Source of the DNA: Bacteriovoracaceae bacterium
GTDB taxonomy: Bacteria > Bdellovibrionota > Bacteriovoracia > Bacteriovoracales > Bacteriovoracaceae
Direction: 5' to 3'
DNA length: 64,000 nucleotides
NCBI GenBank assembly: GCA_021737405.1
Contig: JAIPEG010000005.1
Coordinates: 1-64,000, forward strand
The number at the start of each line of letters is the position of its first letter. Position 1 is the first letter of the stretch. Of the stretch, positions 34,497 to 42,788 are shown piece after piece. The notes below the pieces were generated by a model, which was given only the letters and a program-made list of their open reading frames with translations, was not told where the DNA came from and did no database searches. The translations under genes and the position numbers were made by a program.

Positions 34497-37160
34497 TTAG
34501 TCTTTAAGCTTTCTAATTGTGTACTGAAGAATACCACCATTTTTGAAATAGTTGAGTTCATCTTCTGTATCTAATCGTGATTTTAAAGTAACTTTCTTCG
34601 TGTCACCATTTGGATACTCAATAGTCATTTCAAAATCTTGGCGTGGAGTTAGTTTTCCTCCAACGGCAATAATTGAAATTTCCTCATTCCCCGTTAAGTT
34701 ATAAGTCTTACGAGTTTCGCCATCTTTAAATTGAAGAGGAAGAACACCCATTCCAATAAGATTTGAGCGGTGAATTCTCTCAAAAGACTCAACCACAACA
34801 GCTTTAACGCCTTGTAGGAATGTTCCTTTTGCGGCCCAGTCACGACTAGAGCCTGTTCCGTATTCCTTACCACCAACAACGACAAGCTCTCGCCCTTCGC
34901 TCACATATTTCATGGCGGCATCATAGATGGCCATTTGTTTACCTGATTCAATGTGCTTCGTATAACCACCTTCAACACCAGGGACCATTTCGTTCTTAAT
35001 ACGGATATTGGCAAAAGTTCCACGCATCATTACTTCATGGTTACCACGACGTGAGCCGTAAGAGTTCCAATCTGCTCTATCAACACCATTGGCCGTTAAA
35101 TACTCGGCAGCTGGAGAACCTTTTGAAATATTACCAGCAGGAGAAATATGATCTGTTGTGACAGAGTCCCCTAGTAGGGCCAATACGCGGGCTTTTTTAA
35201 CTTCAAATGTTTCTTTCACGCCATCTTTCATTTGATCAAAAAATGGAGGATTTTGAATATAAGTTGAAGAATTATCCCAAGCGTACATCTCACCTGTTGG
35301 AGCATTTACTTTTGCCCAGTTCTCATCACCCTCAAATACATTAGAGTAACGCTTCATATACATTTCTCTAGAGATATGTTTAAGAACAAGATTGTCAATT
35401 TCCGTTTTTGTTGGCCAAATATCTTTTAGGAAAACATCTTTTCCATTTTTATCCTGTCCAATGACCTCTTTGCTTACGTCCATCAGCATGTTACCTGCTA
35501 ATGCGTAAACAACAACAAGTGGAGGAGAGGCCAAGTAGTTTGCCTTAACATCTGGACTAATTCTTCCCTCAAAGTTTCTATTACCTGAGAGAACAGCCGT
35601 CGCGAGGATATCATTTTCATTAATAGACTTACTAATTGGAGCTGGAAGAGGTCCAGTGTTACCAATACAAGTCGTACATCCGTAACCGACAAGGTTAAAG
35701 CCAAGATCGTCTAAATGGGTTTGAAGTCCCGACTCAACAAGATAATCCGTCACAACCTTAGATCCTGGAGCAAGAGAAGTTTTCACCCAAGGCTTAACTT
35801 TCATACCAAGAGCATTTGCTTTTTGAGCAACAAGGCCTGCTGCGATAAGAACTGATGGATTTGAAGTATTCGTACATGAAGTAATCGCGGCAACAACAAC
35901 ATTACCGTTTTTCATTTTGTAAGACTCACCTTCAACATTAAATTCTTTTGTTGCAAAGTCTGCTGAGTATTTAAAGATATCTTGTGCCGCTTTTTCAAAA
36001 GCTGCTGAAGAATTTCTTAATTGTATTTTATCTTGCGGTCTCTTTGGTCCAGAAATACAAGGTTCAACCTCATCCATGTTTAACTCAACCACAGAGGTAA
36101 ACTCAGGTTCTGAATCATCACCCCAAAGCCCTTGCTCTTTTGCATAGGCTTCTACTAAGCGAACCGTTTGTTCGTCACGTCCTGAGAATGTTAAGTAATC
36201 AATTGTCTTTTCATCGATTGGAAAGAAGCCACAAGTCGCGCCATACTCTGGAGCCATGTTGGCGAGAGTTGCTCGATCTGCAAGAGAGAGGGCCTTCATA
36301 CCAGGACCATAAAATTCAACGAATTTACCCACAACTCCATGAGCTCTTAATTTCTCAACAACATTGAGAACAAGGTCAGTTGCCGTAACACCTTCTCGCA
36401 TACTACCTGTTAAGCGAAAGCCCACAACTTCAGGAATAAGCATCGTCACAGGCTGACCAAGCATGGCCGCTTCTGCTTCAATACCACCAACACCCCAACC
36501 AAGAACGGAGAGACCATTGATCATTGTTGTGTGAGAATCTGTTCCCACACATGTATCAGGGTAAGCTTGAGTTTCGCCGGCTTCGTCTTTTGTCCAAACA
36601 ACGTCGGCAAGATATTCAAGATTCACTTGGTGAATAATACCGGTCCCTGGAGGAACGACTCTAAAGTTTTTAAAGGCTTTTTGACCCCATTTAAGAAATT
36701 TATAGCGCTCAATATTTCTCTCATATTCAATATCAACATTTTGTTGAAAAGCCGCTTTTGTACCAAAGTGCTCTACTTGAATAGAGTGATCGATGACGAG
36801 GTCAACTGGAACAAGAGGGTTAATGGCCTTTGGGTCACCACCAAGATCTTTCATCGATTCACGCATGGCCGCGAGATCAACCACCGCAGGAACACCTGTA
36901 AAGTCTTGCATCACAACTCTCGCCGGATGGTAGGCAATCTCACGCGATGATTTCTTTTCCTTAAGCCAATCGTTTACAGCAACTGCATCTTCCCAAACAA
37001 CTGAGCTGCCATTTTCATGACGAAGGAGGTTCTCAAGAAGAACTTTTAAGGAGCGTGGCAATTTGTCGATGTCCTTAAGACCAGAATTTTTGGCCTCTTT
37101 CAAACTCCAGTAGCTGTAGGTCTTTCCTGCTACTTCAAGGGTTTTCTTAACCTTGCTCAT
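34497..37160 (-). CDS. acnA: Aconitate hydratase A
   Basis: 887 aa, TCA-cycle enzyme converting citrate to isocitrate through its 4Fe-4S cluster. Cluster cysteines are seen in ITSCTNTSNPSV and GYGCTTCIGNTGPL. Other signatures are CVGTDSHTTMINGLSVLGWG and, in the swivel domain, LGDSVTTDHISPAGNI and KEYGTGSSRDWAAKG. The ribosome binding site is GGAG. It is a monocistronic unit with its own terminator. The length is that of bacterial AcnA/IRP1-type proteins. Confidence 0.97.
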   Translation of the reverse strand: MSKVKKTLEVAGKTYSYWSLKEAKNSGLKDIDKLPRSLKVLLENLLRHENGSSVVWEDAVAVNDWLKEKKSSREIAYHPARVVMQDFTGVPAVVDLAAMRESMKDLGGDPKAINPLVPVDLVIDHSIQVEHFGTKAAFQQNVDIEYERNIERYKFLKWGQKAFKNFRVVPPGTGIIHQVNLEYLADVVWTKDEAGETQAYPDTCVGTDSHTTMINGLSVLGWGVGGIEAEAAMLGQPVTMLIPEVVGFRLTGSMREGVTATDLVLNVVEKLRAHGVVGKFVEFYGPGMKALSLADRATLANMAPEYGATCGFFPIDEKTIDYLTFSGRDEQTVRLVEAYAKEQGLWGDDSEPEFTSVVELNMDEVEPCISGPKRPQDKIQLRNSSAAFEKAAQDIFKYSADFATKEFNVEGESYKMKNGNVVVAAITSCTNTSNPSVLIAAGLVAQKANALGMKVKPWVKTSLAPGSKVVTDYLVESGLQTHLDDLGFNLVGYGCTTCIGNTGPLPAPISKSINENDILATAVLSGNRNFEGRISPDVKANYLASPPLVVVYALAGNMLMDVSKEVIGQDKNGKDVFLKDIWPTKTEIDNLVLKHISREMYMKRYSNVFEGDENWAKVNAPTGEMYAWDNSSTYIQNPPFFDQMKDGVKETFEVKKARVLALLGDSVTTDHISPAGNISKGSPAAEYLTANGVDRADWNSYGSRRGNHEVMMRGTFANIRIKNEMVPGVEGGYTKHIESGKQMAIYDAAMKYVSEGRELVVVGGKEYGTGSSRDWAAKGTFLQGVKAVVVESFERIHRSNLIGMGVLPLQFKDGETRKTYNLTGNEEISIIAVGGKLTPRQDFEMTIEYPNGDTKKVTLKSRLDTEDELNYFKNGGILQYTIRKLKD

Positions 37161-37296
37161 AATTAACGCTCCTCAATAAATTAAATCATATTTTATGGCC
37201 GAGTTTACCTAATTTATTGGAATCCGTCATGAGTTTAGAGGTAGGCAAAAAGATTTTAAGGAAAATTTTAAAGAATTATTTTGAAACAGTTGGTCA

Positions 37297-37980
37297 TTAT
37301 TTTTTATCACCCATAAGAGTCCAACGACCGCCACCAAGGGATTTAATAATAAGTCCGTAAGGCCCAAGCTTGCGACGCAAATTGTAGAGGTGTACATCTA
37401 GTGTCTTTGGGTGAACAGAGGTATCCCCCCAAACTTTATCTAAGATGAGGTCCCTATCCACAACTCTATCTTTTTGAGTATTAAAAAGAGAAAGAAGACG
37501 CTTTTGCTTGCCTGTTAGCCCCTCAATGACAACACCATCAATTGAGACATTTGGTTTCACGGGTTTTACAAAAGACTGATTATTCTTAAGGATCGTTTCT
37601 ATTTTTACCAGAAGTTCATTTCTCTTAAATGGCTTTGTTATGTAATCGTTCGCCCCTTCTTTGAAGCAGATCCTTAGTGATTCAATGTCATCATCTGAAG
37701 AGACAACGATAAAGGGCACCTCATCGCCAAGGCCCGGATGAAAGTCTGAGGTCAAAAAACTAAGAAAATTACCATCATTAAGCATTAGGTCGGCGATAAT
37801 GATAGAGGGCCTTATACCATTCGATTTAGTCATCACTTCACTGTAGCGATCCTTAAACTTTTTGATATTTTCAAAGTAAATTGTCTTAAAGTCATTCTTT
37901 AACATTTGCTCATAGACAAACTGACACCCCTCGTCGTCTTCTAAAATCCAAATTAAGGGCTCATTTCTTATACTTTCCAT
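37297..37980 (-). CDS. OmpR-type response regulator
   Basis: 227 aa. The receiver domain (about 10-125) has EDDEG at the N-terminus, the phospho-acceptor Asp in IIIADLMLNDG, VVSSDD for the Thr/Ser position, and KPFKR with the conserved Lys. The C-terminal winged helix (about 145-225) includes KQKRLLSLFNTQKDRVVDRD and VHPKTLDVHLYNLRRKLGPYG, then GGRWTL. It binds DNA after phosphorylation. The upstream partner gene, 23 nt away in the same operon, encodes a ChpT-like histidine protein without an ATP site, so phosphate may come from another kinase. Confidence 0.9.
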   Translation of the reverse strand: MESIRNEPLIWILEDDEGCQFVYEQMLKNDFKTIYFENIKKFKDRYSEVMTKSNGIRPSIIIADLMLNDGNFLSFLTSDFHPGLGDEVPFIVVSSDDDIESLRICFKEGANDYITKPFKRNELLVKIETILKNNQSFVKPVKPNVSIDGVVIEGLTGKQKRLLSLFNTQKDRVVDRDLILDKVWGDTSVHPKTLDVHLYNLRRKLGPYGLIIKSLGGGRWTLMGDKK

Positions 37981-38003
37981 ACTTCTAGGACTTTTTATTT
38001 TTG

Positions 38004-38708
38004 TTAATGCTCAAGAGGAATAAGCAGGCTCAATGTATTTCCTCTGTCGTTTTTCGTAAATTCTATAAAACGTGGATCTTCTTGTAACTTCTCTCTTATT
38101 AAGGTCACTCCTAAAAACTGTCTGAGCTTTCCCTTTTCTGCCATTGAACTCTCTATCTTCTCTCTTAACCAAGACTGCTCAAAAGCCTTTCCCTGAGTCT
38201 CAAGAATTAACCGAGCAAATCGACTATTTTCAGACTTCACATGGAGTTCAAAATTTAAATTGAATCTCTTATCTTCATCAGCCGCTTTTATCTCATCCAT
38301 AAAAAATGAATAGAAAGTAAAAATCATTTGTAGGAGCTTTCTCCCACTATCTTTTACTTTTACATCATTCAATTTACTTGAAGTTAAAATCGCCTGCTCG
38401 AGCACAACAAAGTAATGATTCTTTATAAGTTCAATGGCACCTTCGTAAATCTCCCCCAAAGGGAATGAATCATGATCATTTATAGAAACCTTTAATCCAC
38501 GACGAAAAGAGTCTACGAGTTTTGAAATATAATGAGTTGAATCACTCATTCTCTTTAAGTACTCTCGCCCATCCTGGTTGATATGCTCTTCAAGTTCTTC
38601 AAGGCAAAATTGAAGGACATGAAGTTGAGCACAAAGATCGTGGGCCACAACCGAGGAAGTGTCTGAAAGCTCCCTAAAGGGAGAGATTTCTTTATTTTCT
38701 TGATTCAA
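38004..38708 (-). CDS. ChpT-like histidine phosphotransferase or degenerate kinase
   Basis: 234 aa from a TTG start, soluble. Residues 15-75 form a DHp-type helical hairpin with a conserved His: SSVVAHDLCAQLHVLQFCL, then YLKRMSDSTHYISKLVDSF. The second half has the size of an ATPase domain, but the N box (LLQMIFTFYSFFMDEIKA) has no Asn and no DxGxG is seen (ARLILETQGKAF instead). ChpT-type phosphotransferases of other bacteria show this layout of about 230 aa: kinase-like dimer, working His, dead ATP site. I infer a relay role to the adjacent OmpR-type regulator. Confidence 0.65.
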   Translation of the reverse strand: MNQENKEISPFRELSDTSSVVAHDLCAQLHVLQFCLEELEEHINQDGREYLKRMSDSTHYISKLVDSFRRGLKVSINDHDSFPLGEIYEGAIELIKNHYFVVLEQAILTSSKLNDVKVKDSGRKLLQMIFTFYSFFMDEIKAADEDKRFNLNFELHVKSENSRFARLILETQGKAFEQSWLREKIESSMAEKGKLRQFLGVTLIREKLQEDPRFIEFTKNDRGNTLSLLIPLEH

Positions 38709-38849
38709 ACTAAATTCCGCATATTGTTAAATAATGTCTGTTTATTCTCGTAGATTTGTTAAGACTATACAAGAGGGAAGTTTTTTTTATATCTAAGTAA
38801 GAATGAAGGGGTAATTCCTTGAAAATATGGTCATAAGCAAAACCTTTTG

Positions 38850-38863
38850 CTATGCATGCATAG
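38850..38863. promoter_or_regulatory. Perfect 14-bp palindrome abutting cmoA
   Basis: CTATGCATGCATAG ends one base before the cmoA ATG at 38864, in the place of a ribosome binding site. No Shine-Dalgarno sequence is visible. It could be an operator or part of a leaderless promoter. Confidence 0.4.
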
Positions 38864-39607
38864 ATGAAAAAGGAAAAAATTATCAAACGTGATGAAATTT
38901 TTAATTCTCCACAGGAGAATATTGAGCCCTTTAAGTTTAATAAAGATGTGGCCCAAGTCTTTGATGACATGGTCGCAAGGTCCATTCCTTTTTATGAAGA
39001 AATTCACCGGCTCATTCTAGATCTTACAACCCGCTTTTATAAAGGCCGTGGTGAAGTCATTGATCTAGGCTGCTCCACTGGAACGACGATCAACCTTTTG
39101 GAAAAGCATTTCTCAACTCTAGGAAGACCAATCAAATTCGTAGGCGTTGATACGTCAAAGCCCATGTTACTTGAAGCGAAAACAAAGTGCTCTCAAGTGA
39201 GAGAAGTTAAGTTCTTAAACGAAGATATGACTCAAGTCGATTTCTCCAATGCTGAAGTCGTTATACTCAATTATACTCTTCAGTTTCTCAAGGTTGATCA
39301 AAGAATCGATCTTTTAAAAAAAATCTATCAAGGCCTACCAAGTGGAGGCTGTCTTATTCTAAGTGAAAAAATCAAATCTCCTCAACCCAAGATGGAGAGC
39401 TGCATTACCGACCTCTATTATGATTTCAAAAGAAGAAATGGTTACAGCGAATTAGAGATTTCTCAAAAACGCGAAGCTCTCGAAAATGTTCTCGTCCCCC
39501 TCTCCCCTAAAGAGCAAATAACCATGCTCAGTGAGGCGGGCTTTGAAGACTCAGAAATGCTCTTTAGATGGTATAACTTCGCTAGTTATCTTGGAGTAAA
39601 AGCTTGA
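38864..39607 (+). CDS. cmoA: Carboxy-S-adenosyl-L-methionine synthase
   Basis: 247 aa. It makes carboxy-SAM from SAM and prephenate for the cmo5U34 modification of wobble uridine in tRNA. Seen: FNSP-type start (IFNSPQENIEPFKFNKDVAQ), VIDLGCSTGTTINLLEKHF (SAM-binding motif I), VGVDTSKPMLLEA, VILNYTLQFL, LILSEKIKSP. Length and motifs match CmoA. Its TGA overlaps the TTG start of cmoB (TTGA). Confidence 0.93.
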   Translation: MKKEKIIKRDEIFNSPQENIEPFKFNKDVAQVFDDMVARSIPFYEEIHRLILDLTTRFYKGRGEVIDLGCSTGTTINLLEKHFSTLGRPIKFVGVDTSKPMLLEAKTKCSQVREVKFLNEDMTQVDFSNAEVVILNYTLQFLKVDQRIDLLKKIYQGLPSGGCLILSEKIKSPQPKMESCITDLYYDFKRRNGYSELEISQKREALENVLVPLSPKEQITMLSEAGFEDSEMLFRWYNFASYLGVKA

Positions 39608-40569
39608 AGCGAGACTTAAGTTACCTCTCCCCCTTTAAAAAAAATCTTCAATGGTCACAGCTTTGTGAGCTAAAAGACGAAAGGGAGGCTTGGTGGGAGC
39701 GTGAAAGTTCTAAGAAATGGCTTATTGAAAAGTACCCATCCCTTGAAATTTCCGAGAGGGACTTTTCAAGTTCTTGGATTACCATAAAAGGCGAAAACCC
39801 TCCTGAAAAGGTCGCTCAGTTAGAAGAATTAGCAAAAGGTCTAACTCCTTGGAAAAAAGGGCCCTTTAATCTCTTTGATATCGAAATCGATGCTGAGTGG
39901 CGCTCTGATCATAAATGGGAGCGTCTTCTTCCCGCCCTTGATTCACTTAAAGATAAAGTTGTTTGTGATGTTGGCTGCAATAATGGCTACTTCATGTTTC
40001 GTATGGCCCATCATGAGCCGCGTCTCGTGCTTGGAATTGATCCCGTCCTCCACATGCAAGCTCAATTTGATCTGGTTCAAAATTATGCCACTGCCCCTGG
40101 TCTTCAATTTGAACTCTTTGGCGTCGAGCATCTTCCTCTTTTTAAAGATGTTTTTGATGCTATCTTTCATATGGGAATCATTTACCACCACCGTCATCCT
40201 ATTCAACAGTTAACTGATATCCGTGAGTCCTTAAAACCAGGTGGAGTCGTCTATTTAGAGACGATAGGCATTCCAGGTGAAGATTCAGTCGCTCTTTTTC
40301 CTGAAGATCGCTATGGAAGGATGGGAAATTGTTGGTTTGTTCCAACGATGAGTTGTTTTATCAACTGGGCAAAGAGAGCAAAATTAATTGATGTAGAAGT
40401 GATTGCCAACACACCTTTAACAGAAGATGAGCAAAGGCTAACCCCTTGGTGCCCGCCTCCTTTTCAAAGCCTCAAAGCGAGTCTTGATGAAGAAAATCCT
40501 GAATTAACGATAGAAGGCTATCCTGCTCCTCGACGCTTTTTAATTAAGGCCTATAAGAAGAAATCCTAG
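39604..40569 (+). CDS. cmoB: tRNA U34 carboxymethyltransferase
   Basis: 321 aa from a TTG start that overlaps the cmoA stop by 4 nt. It transfers the carboxymethyl group of carboxy-SAM to 5-hydroxyuridine 34. Motifs: GPFNLFDIEIDAEWRSDHKW, VVCDVGCNNGYFMFRMAHH, VLGIDPVLHMQAQFDLVQNY, IFHMGIIYHHRHP, VPTMSCFINWAKRAKL and ending EGYPAPRRFLIKAYK. All are typical of CmoB. Operon cmoA-cmoB-DUF454. Confidence 0.95.
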   Translation: MKRDLSYLSPFKKNLQWSQLCELKDEREAWWERESSKKWLIEKYPSLEISERDFSSSWITIKGENPPEKVAQLEELAKGLTPWKKGPFNLFDIEIDAEWRSDHKWERLLPALDSLKDKVVCDVGCNNGYFMFRMAHHEPRLVLGIDPVLHMQAQFDLVQNYATAPGLQFELFGVEHLPLFKDVFDAIFHMGIIYHHRHPIQQLTDIRESLKPGGVVYLETIGIPGEDSVALFPEDRYGRMGNCWFVPTMSCFINWAKRAKLIDVEVIANTPLTEDEQRLTPWCPPPFQSLKASLDEENPELTIEGYPAPRRFLIKAYKKKS

Positions 40570-40959
40570 ATGGTCTCCGGTATAAAAAGAATCATATTTC
40601 TCATATTAGGATGGTTGAGTTTAGTTCTCGGGATCATTGGTATATTTTTACCCATCCTACCGACGACCCCTTTTGCTCTTCTTGCGGCCTACTTTTTTTC
40701 AAAGAGTTCTAAGAAACTCCACCTTTGGCTACTTAAGCAAAAACATCTGGGTCCCATCATTAGCAATTGGGAAAACCATGGTGTCATTCGTCTGCGCGCA
40801 AAGATTCTCGCGACAGTAACAATGGTCCTTCTCTTCTCTTATACCCTAATTTTTGTTCTTGTTTCTGTATGGATTAAGGTCACAGTAGCAACGATTGGCA
40901 TTAGTGTGCTGATTTTTATTTGGACAAGACCTTCAGAAATTTCAATTAATGCCCAATAA
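40570..40959 (+). CDS. DUF454 (YbaN) family membrane protein
   Basis: 129 aa; its ATG follows the cmoB stop without a gap (TAGATG). The family signature is LGIIGIFLPILPTTPFALLA and the next residues AYFFSKSSKKLHLWLL. Three hydrophobic segments (about 10-50 as a hairpin, 80-115). Also LGPIISNWENHGVI, as in YbaN. Function unknown. The coupling to cmoB suggests co-expression only. Confidence 0.85.
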   Translation: MVSGIKRIIFLILGWLSLVLGIIGIFLPILPTTPFALLAAYFFSKSSKKLHLWLLKQKHLGPIISNWENHGVIRLRAKILATVTMVLLFSYTLIFVLVSVWIKVTVATIGISVLIFIWTRPSEISINAQ

Positions 40960-40996
40960 GGTACTTCCCCTCTTCTATTCGTGGTAGGCTTGGGCC

Positions 40997-42133
40997 ATGG
41001 AAAAAACATCTGTCCATGATTCAATCAAGAGTTTAGACCGTGACCAATGGAATGCTCTTAATCATGAAGATAATCCATTTATTTCATATGAGTTCTTCCT
41101 CTGCCTTGAGGAAGGCCAATGCGTAAAAGAGAAAAGTGGCTGGCATCCGCTTTTCTTTAGTGCCAAAAAGAAGGGAATTCTCTCTAGTGCAATTATCATT
41201 TATCTAAAGACAGACAGCTATGGCGAGTTCATCTTTGATTGGGATTGGGCACGGGCCTATCAAGAGCACGGACTTCGCTACTATCCTAAGATGACTGCTG
41301 CGATTCCTTTTAGTCCCATTACGGCGCCAAAGTTTATAGGAGATCATCAACAGATCGAAAAAGAGCTCCTTCCCGCACTTTGGAGCTTTTATCAAAATAA
41401 CGACGTCTCCGGTTTACACTTTTTATTCACCGATGTTGAGGAAGGCAAACTACTCAAAGAGCAAGGACTGCTTGAAAGAGATTCCTTTCAGTATCATTGG
41501 CAACGAAATCAATGTTTAGATTTTAATGATTTTTTAGGGACGCTTAAGAAGAATCGTAGGAAATCGATAAAGCGCGAGAGAAGAGAAATTAAAGAGACAG
41601 AAGAATTAGAGATACTGCAAATTCATGGATCAGAGATCACTTCAGATTTAGCCTCCTTTTTCTATGAATGTTACCTTACGACTATTGATAAAAAATGGTC
41701 ACAGGCTTACTTAACAGAGTCTTTTTTTCAAAATTTATTCCTAAAGCTTCCACAGTCAACAATACTTGTCTTGGCCAAACAAGCCGGCGAACCCATAGCA
41801 TGTGCTCTATATTTGAAATCAAAAACAACATTATTTGGTCGTTATTGGGGAGCTAAAAAAGAATTACCCTTTCTTCACTTTGAACTTTGCCTCTATCAAG
41901 GTATAGAACTGGCCTTAAAGCACAACTTAGGTCGCTTCGAGGCTGGTGCCCAGGGCGAGCATAAGAGGATCAGAGGATTTAGGCCTGTTCTCACCAAAAG
42001 TTGGCATCACCTTAAACATCCACAATTCTTTGCTGCCATTGACGATTTTCTAACAAGAGAGAAATTAGGCATTGAACAACTCTTAAAAGATTTTGACGAA
42101 GAGTGTCCCATCAAAAAGTCACCTAAGAGTTAA
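40997..42133 (+). CDS. FemAB/GNAT-like peptidogalycan acyltransferase-type protein (DUF482)
   Basis: 378 aa, soluble. The first half has HEDNPFISYEFFLCLEEGQC, WDWARAYQEHGLRYYPKMTA and AIPFSPITAPKF. The second half has FSGTLKKNRRKSIKRERRE-like FLGTLKKNRRKSIKRERREI, then ACALYLKSKTTLFGRYWGAK, FHFELCLYQGIELAL-like text and FEAGAQGEHKRIRGFRPVLT. These are the fixed points of the DUF482 family, with two fused GNAT folds, often annotated as peptidogalycan biosynthesis proteins. Substrate not established. It overlaps the convergent peptidase gene by 11 nt. Confidence 0.8.
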   Translation: MEKTSVHDSIKSLDRDQWNALNHEDNPFISYEFFLCLEEGQCVKEKSGWHPLFFSAKKKGILSSAIIIYLKTDSYGEFIFDWDWARAYQEHGLRYYPKMTAAIPFSPITAPKFIGDHQQIEKELLPALWSFYQNNDVSGLHFLFTDVEEGKLLKEQGLLERDSFQYHWQRNQCLDFNDFLGTLKKNRRKSIKRERREIKETEELEILQIHGSEITSDLASFFYECYLTTIDKKWSQAYLTESFFQNLFLKLPQSTILVLAKQAGEPIACALYLKSKTTLFGRYWGAKKELPFLHFELCLYQGIELALKHNLGRFEAGAQGEHKRIRGFRPVLTKSWHHLKHPQFFAAIDDFLTREKLGIEQLLKDFDEECPIKKSPKS

Positions 42134-42788
42134 TTAACGTCTTTAAACCTTGATGAAAACACCAGGCCTTCCCTATAAATTGCAAAGCTCTGGGGGTTTT
42201 TATAATACCTGCACCATCAGGAAGGGCATAAATGGGGTTTTTTGTTATAAGGGATTGTTTTCTTAATTCCCTGTCGTAACGAACTGAATTTTTGTAATGA
42301 GGAAAGAATTCAAACTTTACTAAATTCATGGCCTTAAAATTTGTTAGGTCTTCTTCATTGTCATCCTTATCAAAGTCAGGATAACCGGCAGTATTAATAT
42401 TTGGGGTCATCAAAATCCCCCCTGCACTAAGTCCAGATAATAGGCCGCCTTCGAGTGCATATTCTCTTAAAAAAGAAAGATAACCTCTTTTTCTTAATGT
42501 GTTTAAAAAGTAATAGGTGTTTCCGCCACCAAGATGAATAAGATCACTTTGAAAGACTTCTTTTAAAAGTACATTATCTTGAGGTACATCAATTGGAAAA
42601 TAGAGAAAACGACTTATACCAAATCGCTGATAGTGTCTGACGAAATCACGAAATTCGTAGTCTCCATCATAAGAGCTGCAAGGTATAAAGACTAAGGTTG
42701 GGTTATTATTTTCTAGTAGCGAGAGGCACTCTTCATCGAGTTCAATGTTTTCTTCCTCGCTGCCGCCACTATAAAAGACAAGATTCAC
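42123..42788 (-). CDS. Peptidase E (S51)-like protein
   Basis: 221 aa when started at GTG 42788. I prefer this start because the GTG overlaps the TGA of the upstream gene (GTGA), AGAGAGG lies just upstream, and the protein then begins MNLVFYSGGSEEENIELD as S51 proteins do. An ATG at 42851 would overlap the upstream gene by 67 nt. Active-site region: SDLIHLGGGNTYYFLNTLRK and GLSAGGILMTPNI with the nucleophile Ser. Family members hydrolyse Asp-containing dipeptides or process cyanophycin. Specificity is unknown here. Confidence 0.8.
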   Translation of the reverse strand: MNLVFYSGGSEEENIELDEECLSLLENNNPTLVFIPCSSYDGDYEFRDFVRHYQRFGISRFLYFPIDVPQDNVLLKEVFQSDLIHLGGGNTYYFLNTLRKRGYLSFLREYALEGGLLSGLSAGGILMTPNINTAGYPDFDKDDNEEDLTNFKAMNLVKFEFFPHYKNSVRYDRELRKQSLITKNPIYALPDGAGIIKTPRALQFIGKAWCFHQGLKTLINS

